The notes below the pieces were generated by a model. That model made no database searches. It was not told the DNA's origin and saw only the letters and a program-made list of their open reading frames with translations. This document shows positions 15,621 to 24,391 of a stretch of 64,000 nt of DNA, piece after piece. Position 1 is the first letter of the stretch. Each line of letters starts with the position of its first letter. Source of the stretch: Streptomyces sp. NBC_01294 (lineage in GTDB: Bacteria > Actinomycetota > Actinomycetes > Streptomycetales > Streptomycetaceae); assembly GCF_035917235.1 (NCBI RefSeq), contig NZ_CP108423.1, forward strand, positions 5,733,501-5,797,500, written 5' to 3'. Both the position numbers and the translations under genes were made by a program.

Positions 15621-16634
15621 CTAGCCCTCCTGCGAGGGCGGCCAGGCCTGGCCCCAGTCGGCGTCCCGCGCGGCCTTGTAGAGGTCCCCGTGGCGCTTGG
15701 TCACGTTGACCCGGGTCAGGCCTGACCCGTCGCCCTCCTCGGGACCGCACAGTTCCAGCAGGACGAGCCCCTTCCGGATCTGCGGCCTCCGTGTGATCCG
15801 GGAGGCGGCCGGCTCCGTCGGGAAGCGGGTCGCGGCGACGTAGCTGAACTTCTCGTCCTCGTACGGCAGCGAGCCGCCCTTGACCTGCCGGTGCAGGGAG
15901 GAGCGGCTGACCCGCGCCGAGAAGTGGCACCAGTCCTGACCCACCTCGATCGGGCAGGTCCCGTCGTGCGGGCACGGGGCGGCGACCCGCAGCCCGGCCT
16001 CGAGCAGCTGGTCGCGTGCCTCGCGGATGCGCAGGTACCCCTCGGGCGTGCCCGGCTCGATGAGCACCACGGCCCGGCCGGCCCGCGCCGCCTCGGCGAC
16101 GACGGCCGTGCGCGCCGCGGGGTTCAGCTCGCCGAGTACGTACGACACCGTCACCAGGTCGGCGTCGGGGAGGTTCAGCCCCGCGCCGATGACGGCCCGC
16201 CGCCACTCGGCCCCGCGCAGCGCCTCCGAGGGGGAGGCCGCCGCCAGTTCCCGGCCGAGGGCCAGCGCCGGCTCCGCCCAGTCCAGCACGGTGGTCTCCC
16301 GCGGGCCGTCCCACGTGGCGTCCACCGCCCAGGTCGCGGCGCCGGTGCCGCCGCCCACGTCCACGTGCGAGCCCGGTGCCCAGTCGGGCGCCGCCTCGGC
16401 CAGCGCGTCCAGGGCGGCCCGTACGGCCTCGAAGGTGGCCGGCATCCGGTACGCCGCGTACGCCGCCACGTCGGAGCGGTCGCGGAGCACGGGTGCGTCG
16501 GTGGGGGTCCGCCCCCGGTAGTTGGCGATGAGGCGTTCGACGGCGGACGCGGCCTGCTTCGGGGGGAGGCCGTCGAGGAGGCCGCCGAGGGCCGTGCGGA
16601 GGGTTTCGGCGGAGGTGGGGGTGGAGGCGTTCAC
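15621..16634 (-). CDS. Rsm22-type methyltransferase family protein
   Basis: 337 residues related to mitochondrial small-subunit assembly protein Rsm22. The SAM-binding motif is SHVDVGGGTGAATWA near residue 94, followed by TVLDWAEPALALG and VSYVLGELNP. The C-terminal half holds the family cysteine/histidine signature CPHDGTCPIEVGQDWCHFSARVSR (in two parts: CPHDGTCP and WCHFSARV), which may bind a metal or iron-sulfur cluster. The substrate in bacteria is unknown. The GTG at 16634 has no strong ribosome site. It is convergent with the IS element and ddaH. Confidence 0.85.
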   Translation of the reverse strand: MNASTPTSAETLRTALGGLLDGLPPKQAASAVERLIANYRGRTPTDAPVLRDRSDVAAYAAYRMPATFEAVRAALDALAEAAPDWAPGSHVDVGGGTGAATWAVDATWDGPRETTVLDWAEPALALGRELAAASPSEALRGAEWRRAVIGAGLNLPDADLVTVSYVLGELNPAARTAVVAEAARAGRAVVLIEPGTPEGYLRIREARDQLLEAGLRVAAPCPHDGTCPIEVGQDWCHFSARVSRSSLHRQVKGGSLPYEDEKFSYVAATRFPTEPAASRITRRPQIRKGLVLLELCGPEEGDGSGLTRVNVTKRHGDLYKAARDADWGQAWPPSQEG

Positions 16635-16663
16635 CTGGGAAGTTTACGGCGCGGCTGGGGGAG

Positions 16664-16790
16664 GCCCGGGGCTCGGCCCCGGACCCCGCGCCTCAATCGC
16701 CGGCGGGGCTCAAAGATCGGGGCTCCGCCCCGGGCCCCGCGCCTCAAACGCCGGCGAGGCTGAAAGAGCGCCTCAAACGCCGGCGGGGCT
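16664..16790. repeat. cluster of three dispersed Streptomyces repeats
   Basis: Three successive copies of the motif CGCCTCAAACGCCGGCGGGG (first with AATCGCC, second with GGCGAGG) together with two GGGGCTCCGCCCCGG-type palindromes fill the space between the Rsm22-like gene start and the MFS gene stop. The same motif occurs at 11993 and 19966. Confidence 0.85.
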
Positions 16791-16835
16791 GGATTTGGGT
16801 GGGGCTGGGTTGGTTGGTGGAGGTGAGGGAGTTGT

Positions 16836-18158
16836 TCAGGCTGCGGAAACGCTGCGGCTCTGCCAGGGGCGGCAGAGGGTGAGGAAGGTGGTCAGGGCCA
16901 GGAGGGCGCAGGAGAGCTGGACGATCGCCATCGGGACCGCCGTGTGCTCGCCCGCGATGCCGACCAGGGGTGAGGCGATCGCGCCGACCAGGAACGAGGA
17001 GGTGCCGAGCAGCGCCGAGGCCGAGCCGGCCGCGTGCGGGGTCCGCATCAGGGCCTGTGCGTTGGTGTTCGGCAGCACGATGCCCATCGCCGACATCAGC
17101 ACGAACAGCGCGGCCGCGATCGGGACCAGCCCGACCTCCCCGAACACCCCGGTCGACATCAGCAGCAGGGACACCGCGGCGGTCAGGACGGTCGCGAGCC
17201 CCACGGCCAGGGCCTTGTCCAGGCTGACCCGGCCGACCAGCAGCTTGCCGTTGATCTGGCCGACGGCGATCAGGCCGACGGAGTTGAGGCCGAAGAGCAG
17301 CGCGAAGGACTGCGGCGAAGCCCCGTAGATCTCCTGCATCACGAAGGGTGAGGCGGCGATGTAGGAGAAGAGCACCGCGAAGGCGAAGCCGCCGGTCAGG
17401 GTGTAGCCGGTGAACACGCGGTCGCCGAGCAGGCCGCGCATGGTCCGCAGCGCGGAGCCGACGCCGCCGGTGTGCCGCCGCTCGGGCGGCAGGGTCTCGT
17501 CGAGCCGGCGCCAGACCAGCAGGGTGAGCACCGCGCCGATGGCGGTGAGGACGACGAACACCCCGCGCCAGTCGGAGAAGCGGAGCACCTGGCCGCCGAT
17601 GAGCGGGGCGACGATCGGGGCGGCCCCGGAGATGAGCATCAGGGTGGAGAAGAAGCGGGCCATCTCGTCCCCGTCGTACAGGTCGCGTACGACGGCCCGT
17701 GCGATGACGACGGCGGCGGCGCCGGCCAGGCCCTGGAGCAGCCGGAAGGCGATCAGCAGCTCCGCGGTCGGGGCGAGGGCGCACATCGCGGTGGCCAGGA
17801 CGTAGACGACCATGCCGGTGAGCAGGGGCCGGCGGCGGCCCCACTGGTCGCTCATCGGGCCGATGACGAGCTGGCCCAGGGCCATGCCGGCGAGACAGGC
17901 GGTCAGGGTGAGCTGGATCGTCGCGGCCGGGCTGTTCAGGACGTCGGTGACCTGCGGCAGGGCCGGCAGGTACATGTCCATGGACAGCGGCGGGAGGGCG
18001 GAGAGCCCGCCGAGTATGAAGGTGACGAGCAGGCCCGTGCGGCGTGCGGCCGTCAGGGGCGCCTTGGTGGTGGGGGCGGAGGGCGATTCGGGCGACGAGT
18101 CGTGCGAGGGTGCCGTCGCGGGGCCTCTCTCCGGCATGCGGAACTCCAGTCTTCTCAT
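16836..18158 (-). CDS. Bcr/CflA family multidrug efflux MFS transporter
   Basis: 440 residues, twelve membrane helices of the DHA1 drug:proton antiporter type. Family motifs: [11 protein letters not shown] in helix 1, the loop 2-3 signature [14 protein letters not shown] (about residue 103), and motif C-like [12 protein letters not shown] in helix 5. Similar proteins export bicyclomycin, chloramphenicol or sulfonamides; the substrate here is unknown. The ATG at 18158 or the internal ATG at 18137 (MPERGP) could be the start; the extra seven residues carry no motif. It is divergent from the SDR gene. Confidence 0.9.
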   Translation of the reverse strand: MRRLEFRMPERGPATAPSHDSSPESPSAPTTKAPLTAARRTGLLVTFILGGLSALPPLSMDMYLPALPQVTDVLNSPAATIQLTLTACLAGMALGQLVIGPMSDQWGRRRPLLTGMVVYVLATAMCALAPTAELLIAFRLLQGLAGAAAVVIARAVVRDLYDGDEMARFFSTLMLISGAAPIVAPLIGGQVLRFSDWRGVFVVLTAIGAVLTLLVWRRLDETLPPERRHTGGVGSALRTMRGLLGDRVFTGYTLTGGFAFAVLFSYIAASPFVMQEIYGASPQSFALLFGLNSVGLIAVGQINGKLLVGRVSLDKALAVGLATVLTAAVSLLLMSTGVFGEVGLVPIAAALFVLMSAMGIVLPNTNAQALMRTPHAAGSASALLGTSSFLVGAIASPLVGIAGEHTAVPMAIVQLSCALLALTTFLTLCRPWQSRSVSAA

Positions 18159-18246
18159 CTGCTTTTGTGCACCCCTGACCGACCCATGCTCTCAGCAATC
18201 GGAACGTCCCGGGACCGGAGCGTGCTGTGACGTACCCTGCGGCCCC

Positions 18247-19008
18247 ATGGACGAAAGTACGAAGAAGATCGCGGTGGTGACCGGTGCCGGCTCCGGGATC
18301 GGCCGCTCCGTGGCCCTGACCCTGGCCGCGGCGGGATGGGCCGTGGCCGTGGCCGGCCGCCGGACCGAGCCGCTGGAGGAGACCGCCGCGGCGGCCGGGG
18401 CCGGCGCGGACGTGCTGTGCGTACGGGCGGACGTGAGCGATCCGGACGACGTGGCTGGGCTGTTCGAGTCGGTACGCACCCGGTACGGACGCCTCGACCT
18501 GCTCTTCAACAACGCGGGAACCTTCGGGCCGGGCGGGGTCGCACTGGAGGACCTCACCTACGAGGCCTGGCGCTCGGTCGTGGACGTCAACCTGACCGGT
18601 GCCTTCCTCTGCGCGCAGGCCGCCTTCCGGCAGATGAAGCAGCAGGACCCGCAGGGCGGCCGCATCATCAACAACGGCTCCATCTCGGCGCACGTGCCGC
18701 GCCCTCACTCCGTCGCCTACACCGCGACCAAGCACGCGATGACGGGCCTGACGAAGTCCCTGTCGCTGGACGGGCGGCCGTACCGGATCGCCTGCGGCCA
18801 GATTGACATCGGCAACGCGGCGACCGAGATGACCGAGCGGATGCAGACCGGCATCCTCCAGGCCAACGGGCAGCTGGCCGTCGAACCGGTGATGGACGCC
18901 GCCGACGTGGCCCGCACGGTCCTGCACATGGCGGAGCTGCCGCTGGAGGCGAACGTGCAGTTCGCGACGGTGATGGCGACGTCGATGCCGTACATCGGCC
19001 GCGGCTGA
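18247..19008 (+). CDS. SDR family oxidoreductase
   Basis: 253-residue classical short-chain dehydrogenase. The NAD(P) motif is [10 protein letters not shown] (residues 10-19), with NNAG near 88, and the catalytic Ser/Tyr/Lys in NGSISAH and YTATKHA. Arg at the end of the second strand (AVAGRRTEP) suggests NADP preference. The native substrate is unknown. It begins at ATG 18247. The PhzF-like gene follows 53 bases later on the same strand. Confidence 0.92.
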   Translation: MDESTKKIAVVTGAGSGIGRSVALTLAAAGWAVAVAGRRTEPLEETAAAAGAGADVLCVRADVSDPDDVAGLFESVRTRYGRLDLLFNNAGTFGPGGVALEDLTYEAWRSVVDVNLTGAFLCAQAAFRQMKQQDPQGGRIINNGSISAHVPRPHSVAYTATKHAMTGLTKSLSLDGRPYRIACGQIDIGNAATEMTERMQTGILQANGQLAVEPVMDAADVARTVLHMAELPLEANVQFATVMATSMPYIGRG

Positions 19009-19061
19009 GCCGTGGCCAAACCCCGTTGCCAGGGCGCGGGCGGGGCGACGATCATGACCGC

Positions 19062-19925
19062 ATGACCGATATCGAGGTACTGCGCTACACCGCCTTCTCC
19101 CGCGACCCGGACGGCGGCAACCCCGCCGGGGTCGTGCCCGACGCGGCCGGGCTGGACGCGGACGCGATGCTGGCGATCGCCGCCGGGCTGGGATACAGCG
19201 AGACGGCCTTCCTGACCGCGCCGCCCGAGGGGCTCGGCGGCGAGCAGGGGCGGTCCTTCACCGTGCGCTACTTCAGTCCGAAGGCGGAGGTCCCGTTCTG
19301 CGGGCACGCGACCGTGGCCACCGCCGTGGCGCTGGCGGAGCGGATCGGGCCGGGGGAGCTGCTGTTCGCCACCCGGGCGGGGACCGTGCCGGTGTCCGTC
19401 ACCTCCGAGGACGGGCGGCTGCGGGCCACGCTGACCAGCGTCGAGCCGCACACCGAGGAGATCGGCGCCGCCGACCTCGCCGAGGCGCTGGCCGCGCTGG
19501 ACTGGCCGCAGGCCGACCTGGACCCGGCGTTCCCGCCCAGGATCGCCTACGCCGGGGCCCGGCACCTGGTGCTCGGCGCCGGGACCCGGGCCCGGCTCGC
19601 GGACCTCGCGTACGACTTCGCCCGGCTGGAGGCCCTGATGCGGCGCCTGGACCTCACCACGGTCCAGCTCGTGTTCCGGGCGGGTCCGGCGGAGTTCCAC
19701 GTACGGAACCCCTTCCCGGTCGGCGGCGTCGTGGAGGACCCGGCCACGGGAGCCGCCGCGGCCGCCTTCGGGGCGTACGCCCGGGAGCTCGGCCTGATTC
19801 CGGCGGACGCCGTGCTCACCCTCCACCAGGGCGAGGACCTGGGCCGCCCGGGCGTGCTCACGGTGGAACTGCGCGAGGGGGAGGCGCGGGTGCGGGTGGG
19901 TGGCGAAGCCGTACGGATCGCGTGA
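19062..19925 (+). CDS. PhzF family isomerase/epimerase-like protein
   Basis: 287 residues with the two-domain diaminopimelate-epimerase-like fold. The conserved Glu is in LGYSETAFL (about residue 47), the first-domain motif is PFCGHATVATAVAL (about 78), and the second-domain glycine loop is VEDPATGAAAAAFGAY (about 228). PhzF itself isomerizes dihydro-3-hydroxyanthranilate in phenazine synthesis, but many relatives occur outside phenazine clusters, and no other phenazine gene is here. The start MTDIEVLRYTAF at 19062 is the normal family start; the upstream ATG at 19026 gives no motif. Confidence 0.88.
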   Translation: MTDIEVLRYTAFSRDPDGGNPAGVVPDAAGLDADAMLAIAAGLGYSETAFLTAPPEGLGGEQGRSFTVRYFSPKAEVPFCGHATVATAVALAERIGPGELLFATRAGTVPVSVTSEDGRLRATLTSVEPHTEEIGAADLAEALAALDWPQADLDPAFPPRIAYAGARHLVLGAGTRARLADLAYDFARLEALMRRLDLTTVQLVFRAGPAEFHVRNPFPVGGVVEDPATGAAAAAFGAYARELGLIPADAVLTLHQGEDLGRPGVLTVELREGEARVRVGGEAVRIA

Positions 19926-19965
19926 GCGCGTACACCGGCACGCACCCGCGCCCGTGCGGCCCCGC

Positions 19966-20016
19966 TCCCGGGGGCTCCGCCCCGGGACCCCCGCGCCTCA
20001 AACGCCGGCGGGGCTG
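19966..20016. repeat. dispersed Streptomyces intergenic repeat
   Basis: A copy of the same motif as at 11993 and 16664: a CCCGGGGGCTCCGCCCCGGG palindrome followed by CGCGCCTCAAACGCCGGCGG. It lies between the PhzF-type and GNAT genes. Confidence 0.85.
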
Positions 20017-20040
20017 GACGTTCCTCGGCGGAGGCCGGAG

Positions 20041-20616
20041 GTGAGTCCCAGGATGCGTGTGCTCGGCTTTGTCGAGGCGGAGGTGCCCGCGGCCTTGGCC
20101 CGGCAGGTGGCCGTGCTGGAGGCGGGGGTGTGGCCGGGGTCCGCCCCGGGCCACGATCCGGCGCTCGCCCCGCGGGTGATGCTGCTGGTGGACGGGGCCG
20201 GGGCGGTCGCCGCCGCGTTGGCCCTGCTGTACAAGGAGATCCCGCTCGCCGGGCGGACGTACCGGGCGGCCGGACTCAGCGCGGTCGTCACCCGGCCGGA
20301 GCTGCGCGGCCGCGGGCTCGGCGGCCGGCTGGTCGCCGCGGCGCACGCCGAACTGGCGGCGGACCCGGCCGTGGACGTGGCGCTGTTCAGCTGCGACCGA
20401 CCGCTGGCGCCGTTCTACGAGGCGGCCGGCTTCGCGCAGCTGCCCGGCACGGTGCTGGTGGGCGGGACCCCCGGGGAGCCGCTGGCCACCGACGCCCCGG
20501 GCTTCGACAAGGCGGTGCTGGCGGCCTTCTTCACGGACACCGCGGACCGGGACCGCGAGGCCTTCACCGGGGTCCGGGTCCCGCTCCACTCCGGACCCGT
20601 CGACCGGCTGTGGTGA
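20041..20616 (+). CDS. GNAT family N-acetyltransferase
   Basis: About 191 residues with the GCN5-related fold. The acetyl-CoA-binding motif A is LSAVVTRPELRGRGLGGRLVAAA (pattern R-x-x-G-x-G/A at RGRGLG, about residue 87-92). The motif B region shows FYEAAGFAQLPG. The acceptor substrate is unknown. GTG at 20041 is chosen because GGAGG lies 6 bases before it; ATG at 20053 (MRVLGFVEAEV) is the alternative and has a poorer ribosome site. Confidence 0.85.
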   Translation: MSPRMRVLGFVEAEVPAALARQVAVLEAGVWPGSAPGHDPALAPRVMLLVDGAGAVAAALALLYKEIPLAGRTYRAAGLSAVVTRPELRGRGLGGRLVAAAHAELAADPAVDVALFSCDRPLAPFYEAAGFAQLPGTVLVGGTPGEPLATDAPGFDKAVLAAFFTDTADRDREAFTGVRVPLHSGPVDRLW

Positions 20617-20662
20617 CGGCCGCCTGCGAGGGACCCGCCCCGCCGCCCCGCCGCCCCGCCGG

Positions 20663-21520
20663 TCAGCCGGCGGGCGCGGCGTCCGCGGGCTGCGCCTGCG
20701 CCCCGGCCGGGCGGCGGCGGTCGACGAGGAACAGCACCAGCACGGGGACCACGTACAGCGCCCACACCGTGAGCTGCAGGACGGTGGGGTCCGGCTGGAA
20801 GTTGAAGACGCCCTTGAGCACGGTTCCGTACCAGCTGTCCGGCGGGACGGCCGCGCTGACGTCGAAGGCCTTGTCGGCCAGGCCGCCCAGGAAGCGGGCC
20901 TCCTGGAGGTCGTGGATGCCGTACGCGAGCACGCCCGCGGCCACGACCACCAGCATGCCGCCGGTCCACTGGAAGAACTTCGCCAGATTGATCGTCAAGG
21001 CGCCCCGGTAGAAGAGGTACCCCAGCACGACCGCCGTGGCGATCCCCAGCAGCACGCCGATCAGCGGCGCCGAGGAGCCCTCGCCGCTGGCCCGTACCGA
21101 CGCCCACACGAACAGCGCGGTCTCCAGCCCCTCGCGGCCGACGGCCAGGAAGGCGGTGGCGACCAGTGCGCCGGTGCCCATGGCCAGCGCCGCGTCGAGC
21201 TTGCCGTGCAGCTCGGCCTTCAGATGGCGCGCGGTGCGCTTCATCCAGAAGACCATCCACGTCACCAGGCACACGGAGACGATCGACAGGCCGCCGCCCA
21301 GCAGCTCCTGTGCCTCGAAGGTCAGCTCCTGGGTGCCGAATTCGAGCATCGCGCCGAAGGCGAGCGAGATCGCGCAGGCGATGGCGATGCCGAGCCACAC
21401 CGGACGCAGGGCGTCCCGGCGCCCGGTCTTCACCAGGTACACGACGAGGATGCAGACGACCAGGCTGGCCTCCAGCCCCTCGCGCAGGCCGATCAGATAG
21501 TTGCCGAACACGGCGGTCAT
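20663..21520 (-). CDS. efeU: FTR1-family high-affinity iron permease EfeU
   Basis: 285 residues with seven hydrophobic segments. The two iron-translocation motifs REGLE are both present, in GLREGLEASLVV (about residue 12) and VGREGLETALFV (about 129). In EfeUOB systems EfeU is the ferrous or ferric iron channel in the cytoplasmic membrane. Its partner efeB directly upstream on the same strand is only a 3' remnant (21546-21884), and no efeO is seen in the window, so this permease must work alone or with partners encoded elsewhere. It lies downstream of hmuTUV on the same strand, though a hairpin separates them. Confidence 0.92.
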   Translation of the reverse strand: MTAVFGNYLIGLREGLEASLVVCILVVYLVKTGRRDALRPVWLGIAIACAISLAFGAMLEFGTQELTFEAQELLGGGLSIVSVCLVTWMVFWMKRTARHLKAELHGKLDAALAMGTGALVATAFLAVGREGLETALFVWASVRASGEGSSAPLIGVLLGIATAVVLGYLFYRGALTINLAKFFQWTGGMLVVVAAGVLAYGIHDLQEARFLGGLADKAFDVSAAVPPDSWYGTVLKGVFNFQPDPTVLQLTVWALYVVPVLVLFLVDRRRPAGAQAQPADAAPAG

Positions 21521-21545
21521 TCCTCTCCGGGCTCTGTGACGGGGA

Positions 21546-21884
21546 CTACGCGAACAGCGTCCGGCCCCACCAGTCGTCCTGGTCGCGGACGCCCGGCGGG
21601 ACGGCGAAGACGGCCGAACCCACGTGCTGGATGTATTCGTTGAGGACGTCGGACTTCGCCAGGCTGCGCTGCACCGGGACGAAGCCCTTGCGCACGTCCC
21701 GCTGATAGGCGAGGAAGAACAGGCCCGCGTCGAGGCGGCCCAGGCCGTCCGTGCCGTCGGTGAAGGAGTAGCCGCGGCGCAGCATCATCGCGCCGTTGTT
21801 GGTGTCCGGGTGCGCGAGACGGACGTGCGCCTCCGGCTTCATCGCCTTCAGGAAGGGCTCGTAGCGCTCGCTCTCACGTTTCCG
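21546..21884 (-). pseudogene. efeB: EfeB deferrochelatase/DyP peroxidase, 3' remnant
   Basis: Only the last about 112 codons of a Tat-exported heme peroxidase EfeB remain: ERYEPFLKAMKPEAHVRL, MLRRGYSFTDGTDGLGRLDAGL, FVPVQRSLAKSDVLNEYIQHVG and FAVPPGVRDQDDWWG in order (family sequence usually over 400 residues). The Tat signal and the first two thirds, with the heme-binding core, are absent. The frame is open back to 21968 but homology fades at about 21884, where the hmuV-side intergenic hairpin begins. The likely explanation is a deletion that fused the hmuV 3' flank to the efeB 3' part. The stop codon is normal. A short N-terminally different protein might still be made but would not be a working peroxidase. 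Confidence 0.8.
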
Positions 21885-21899
21885 GGCCGGACACGGCCC
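21884..21899 (-). terminator. weak hairpin after hmuV
   Basis: GGGCCG (21884-21889) and CGGCCC (21894-21899) form a 6-bp stem with loop GACA, about 36 bases beyond the hmuV stop at the point where efeB homology begins. It may end hmuTUV transcripts or mark a deletion junction. Confidence 0.4.
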
Positions 21900-21934
21900 T
21901 GTCACGGACCCTCCACGGCCATCCCATGGACGGG

Positions 21935-22840
21935 TCAAATCGCGGTCAAACCCGGCTCCGCGGGCCACTGTTCGGACGGTGCGGACGGCGTGGCCGGTGC
22001 GGCTCCGCGTACGGGGACCACGAGCGGGGCCCCGGTGCGCGGGTGCGGGAGTACCTCGACCGGCTGCCGGTAGACCCGGCTGAGCAGAGCGTCCTCGAAC
22101 ACCTCGGCGGGCGGCCCGTCCGCGGCGATCCGCCCGTCGTGCAGGACGGCGGCCCGGTCCGCGTAGGCGGCGGCCAGCCCCAGGTCGTGCAGGACGACGA
22201 CGACCGCGTCGCCGGCCTCGGCCCGCTCCCGGCAGATGCGCAGCACGAGTTCCTGGTGGCGCAGGTCGAGTGCGGCGGTGGGCTCGTCGAGCAGTAGCAG
22301 CGGGGCCCGCTGGGCCAGTACGCGGGCCAGCGCGACCCGGGCCCGCTCACCGCCGGAGAGGGCGGAGAAGGGGCGCGCGGCGAAGTCAGTGACCTCCGTG
22401 GCGGCCATGGCGGCGGCCACCGCCCGGTCGTCGCCCTCGGCGAAGGGGGTGCCGGCCCAGGGCGCGCGGCCCATCCGTACGACGTCCTCCACCGGGAAGG
22501 GGAAGGACAGCGCGGCCGACTGGGGCAGCACGGAGCGGCGCAGCGCGAGGTCCGGGGCGCTCCAGTCGCCCACCGGGCGGCCGTCGATCCGGATCACCCC
22601 GGAGGCGGCGGGCAGGTCGGCGGCGAGCGCGGCCAACAGGGTTGACTTGCCCGCGCCGTTCGGGCCGACCAGGGCCAGCACCTCACCGGCGCGGGCGGTC
22701 AGGTCGATGCCGGCGAGGACCTCGCGCTGCCCCAGCCGGACGTGCAGGCCGACGACTTCGGCGAAGGCGTCACCCGGGGCGGGCCGGGCCGGGACGGTCC
22801 TGCGCGTGCGGGTGAGCAGCCCGGTCAGCTTGCTGGTCAC
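21935..22840 (-). CDS. hmuV: heme ABC transporter ATP-binding protein
   Basis: 301 residues. Walker A is GPNGAGKST (about residue 60), the ABC signature is LSGGERARVALAR (about 155), and Walker B is PLLLLDEPTAAL followed by the switch His in VVVLHDLG. It powers import of heme delivered by HmuT through HmuU. The GTG start at 22840 overlaps the hmuU stop (GTGA). Gene order hmuT-hmuU-hmuV on the minus strand is the standard operon. Confidence 0.93.
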   Translation of the reverse strand: MTSKLTGLLTRTRRTVPARPAPGDAFAEVVGLHVRLGQREVLAGIDLTARAGEVLALVGPNGAGKSTLLAALAADLPAASGVIRIDGRPVGDWSAPDLALRRSVLPQSAALSFPFPVEDVVRMGRAPWAGTPFAEGDDRAVAAAMAATEVTDFAARPFSALSGGERARVALARVLAQRAPLLLLDEPTAALDLRHQELVLRICRERAEAGDAVVVVLHDLGLAAAYADRAAVLHDGRIAADGPPAEVFEDALLSRVYRQPVEVLPHPRTGAPLVVPVRGAAPATPSAPSEQWPAEPGLTAI

Positions 22841-24390
22841 GCCCAACCTCCTTGCTTGCGGCGGGTGCGGCGCAGCAGCCAGAAGAAGAACGGGCTGCCG
22901 ATCAGAGCGGTCAGGACGCCGAGCGGCAGCTCGGCCGGCTGGGCGAGGGTCCGGGCGGCGAGGTCGCCGCCGACCAGGACCACGGCGCCGGCGAGGGCGC
23001 TGCCGGGGACCAGGAAGCGGTGGCCGGGGCCGTTGGCCATCCGCAGCAGGTGCGGGACGAGCAGGCCGATGAAGGTGATGACGCCGGCGACGGCGACGGC
23101 GGCGGCGGTGAGCAGCGCGACGACCAGGATGAGGGCGAGGCGCAGCCGTTCCACGTCGATGCCCAGGTGGCGGGCGGGCCGTTCGCCGAGTGCGAGCAGG
23201 TCGAGCCGGCGGGCGTAGAGGGGGGCGACGAGCAGGCCGGCGAGGGCGCAGGGGAGGACGGCGAGCACCTTGGGCCAGGTGGCCTGGGCGAGGGAGCCGA
23301 GCTGCCAGAAGGTGATCTGGTTGACCTGGCCGCTGTCCGCGAAGAAGACGAACAGGCCGATGAGGGCGCCGGCGAAGGCGTTGACGGCGATGCCGGTGAG
23401 GATGAGCGTGACGACCTCGGTCTTCCCGCCGTTGCGGGAGAGGAGGTAGACGGCGCTGACGGTGATCAGGCCCGCGACGAACGCGCAGACGGTGATGGTC
23501 CAGTTGCCGAAGAAACTGAGGCCGAGGCCGATGGCGGCGACCGCGCCGACGGCGGCGCCGGCCGAGATCCCGATGACGCCGGGTTCGGCGAGGGGGTTGC
23601 CGAAGACGCCCTGCATGAGGGCGCCCGCGCAGCCGAGGCTGGCGCCGACGAGCAGGGCGAGGACGACGCGGGGGAGGCGTACGTTCCACAGCACGCTCTC
23701 GCCGACCCGGTCGAGGGGGGCGCCGCCGAGGCCCAGGTGGTGCTGGACGGAGGCGAGTACGTCGCCGAGGGGGATGTCGTAGGCGCCGACTCCTGCGGAG
23801 AGCAGGGCGAGGAGGAGCAGGGTCGCGGTGAGCGCGGCGGTGAGCAGCGGGGCCCTTCGGCTGCGCCGCTGCTTGACGGATCCGGCTGTGGCGGGGCCGG
23901 TTGCCTCCGGCAGGGCGGGCGTGGTGGGGCCGGTTCCGGCGGGGCCGGTTGCCTCCGGCAGGGTGGTTGTGGTGGGGCCGGTTCGGGCGGGGCCGGGCGT
24001 GCCGGTTGCCTTCGGCAGGGCCGTTGTGGTGGGGCCGGTTCCGGCGGGGTCCGTGCCGGTTGCCTTCGGCAGGGCCGTGGTGGTAGGGCCGGTTCCGCCG
24101 GGGCCGGGCGCGCGCCGGGGCGTCTCCTCGGGCGCCGAACGTGGCGGGGGGCCGGAGGGCGCGGGGTGGTTGCGTTCGGCGCCCTGCGGGGATCGCCCCG
24201 GCACACTCCCGACCCCGTCGGAACCGGCGGCAGATTGCTGCGGCACGCTCCCGACTTCGTCGGAGTCGGCGGGCTGTGGGGATCTCTCCGGCATGCTCCC
24301 GGCCCCGTTGGGGCCGGTGATGTCCGGCGACGGCGATCCTGCTGCGTTCCGGCCGGCGAGGCCACCGGCTTCGGGTTCGTGGAGGGTCAC
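22837..24390 (-). CDS. hmuU: heme ABC transporter permease with repetitive N-terminal extension
   Basis: 517 residues, against about 330-350 for ordinary FecCD permeases. The last 345 residues are a normal FecCD domain with about ten helices and the motifs LPRVVLALLVGASLGCAGALMQ (in parts), NPLAEPGVIGISAGAAVGA, and IGLLVPHLLR, the ATPase-docking loop. The first about 175 residues are hydrophilic and low in complexity, with four near-repeats of GTGPTTTALPKATG type encoded by a DNA repeat at 23888-24107. This extension would be cytoplasmic and probably disordered. The GTG at 24390 starts one base after the hmuT stop. A later start near residue 170 (before the first helix) is possible but no good ribosome site is seen there. 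Confidence 0.88.
   Translation of the reverse strand: MTLHEPEAGGLAGRNAAGSPSPDITGPNGAGSMPERSPQPADSDEVGSVPQQSAAGSDGVGSVPGRSPQGAERNHPAPSGPPPRSAPEETPRRAPGPGGTGPTTTALPKATGTDPAGTGPTTTALPKATGTPGPARTGPTTTTLPEATGPAGTGPTTPALPEATGPATAGSVKQRRSRRAPLLTAALTATLLLLALLSAGVGAYDIPLGDVLASVQHHLGLGGAPLDRVGESVLWNVRLPRVVLALLVGASLGCAGALMQGVFGNPLAEPGVIGISAGAAVGAVAAIGLGLSFFGNWTITVCAFVAGLITVSAVYLLSRNGGKTEVVTLILTGIAVNAFAGALIGLFVFFADSGQVNQITFWQLGSLAQATWPKVLAVLPCALAGLLVAPLYARRLDLLALGERPARHLGIDVERLRLALILVVALLTAAAVAVAGVITFIGLLVPHLLRMANGPGHRFLVPGSALAGAVVLVGGDLAARTLAQPAELPLGVLTALIGSPFFFWLLRRTRRKQGGWA
23888..24107. repeat. degenerate tandem repeat inside hmuU
   Basis: Four in-frame copies of a 48-57-base unit with the core GGGGCCGGTT...CCGGCAGGG...GTGGT (plus strand). 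They encode the Gly-Thr-Pro-rich repeats of the HmuU N-terminal extension. Unit lengths differ by multiples of three, as expected if the protein frame is kept. Confidence 0.85.
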
Positions 24391-24391
24391 C

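Noticed and set aside
19062..19925. Part of a phenazine gene cluster
   Set aside because: No other phz gene is present; PhzF-like proteins are common outside such clusters.
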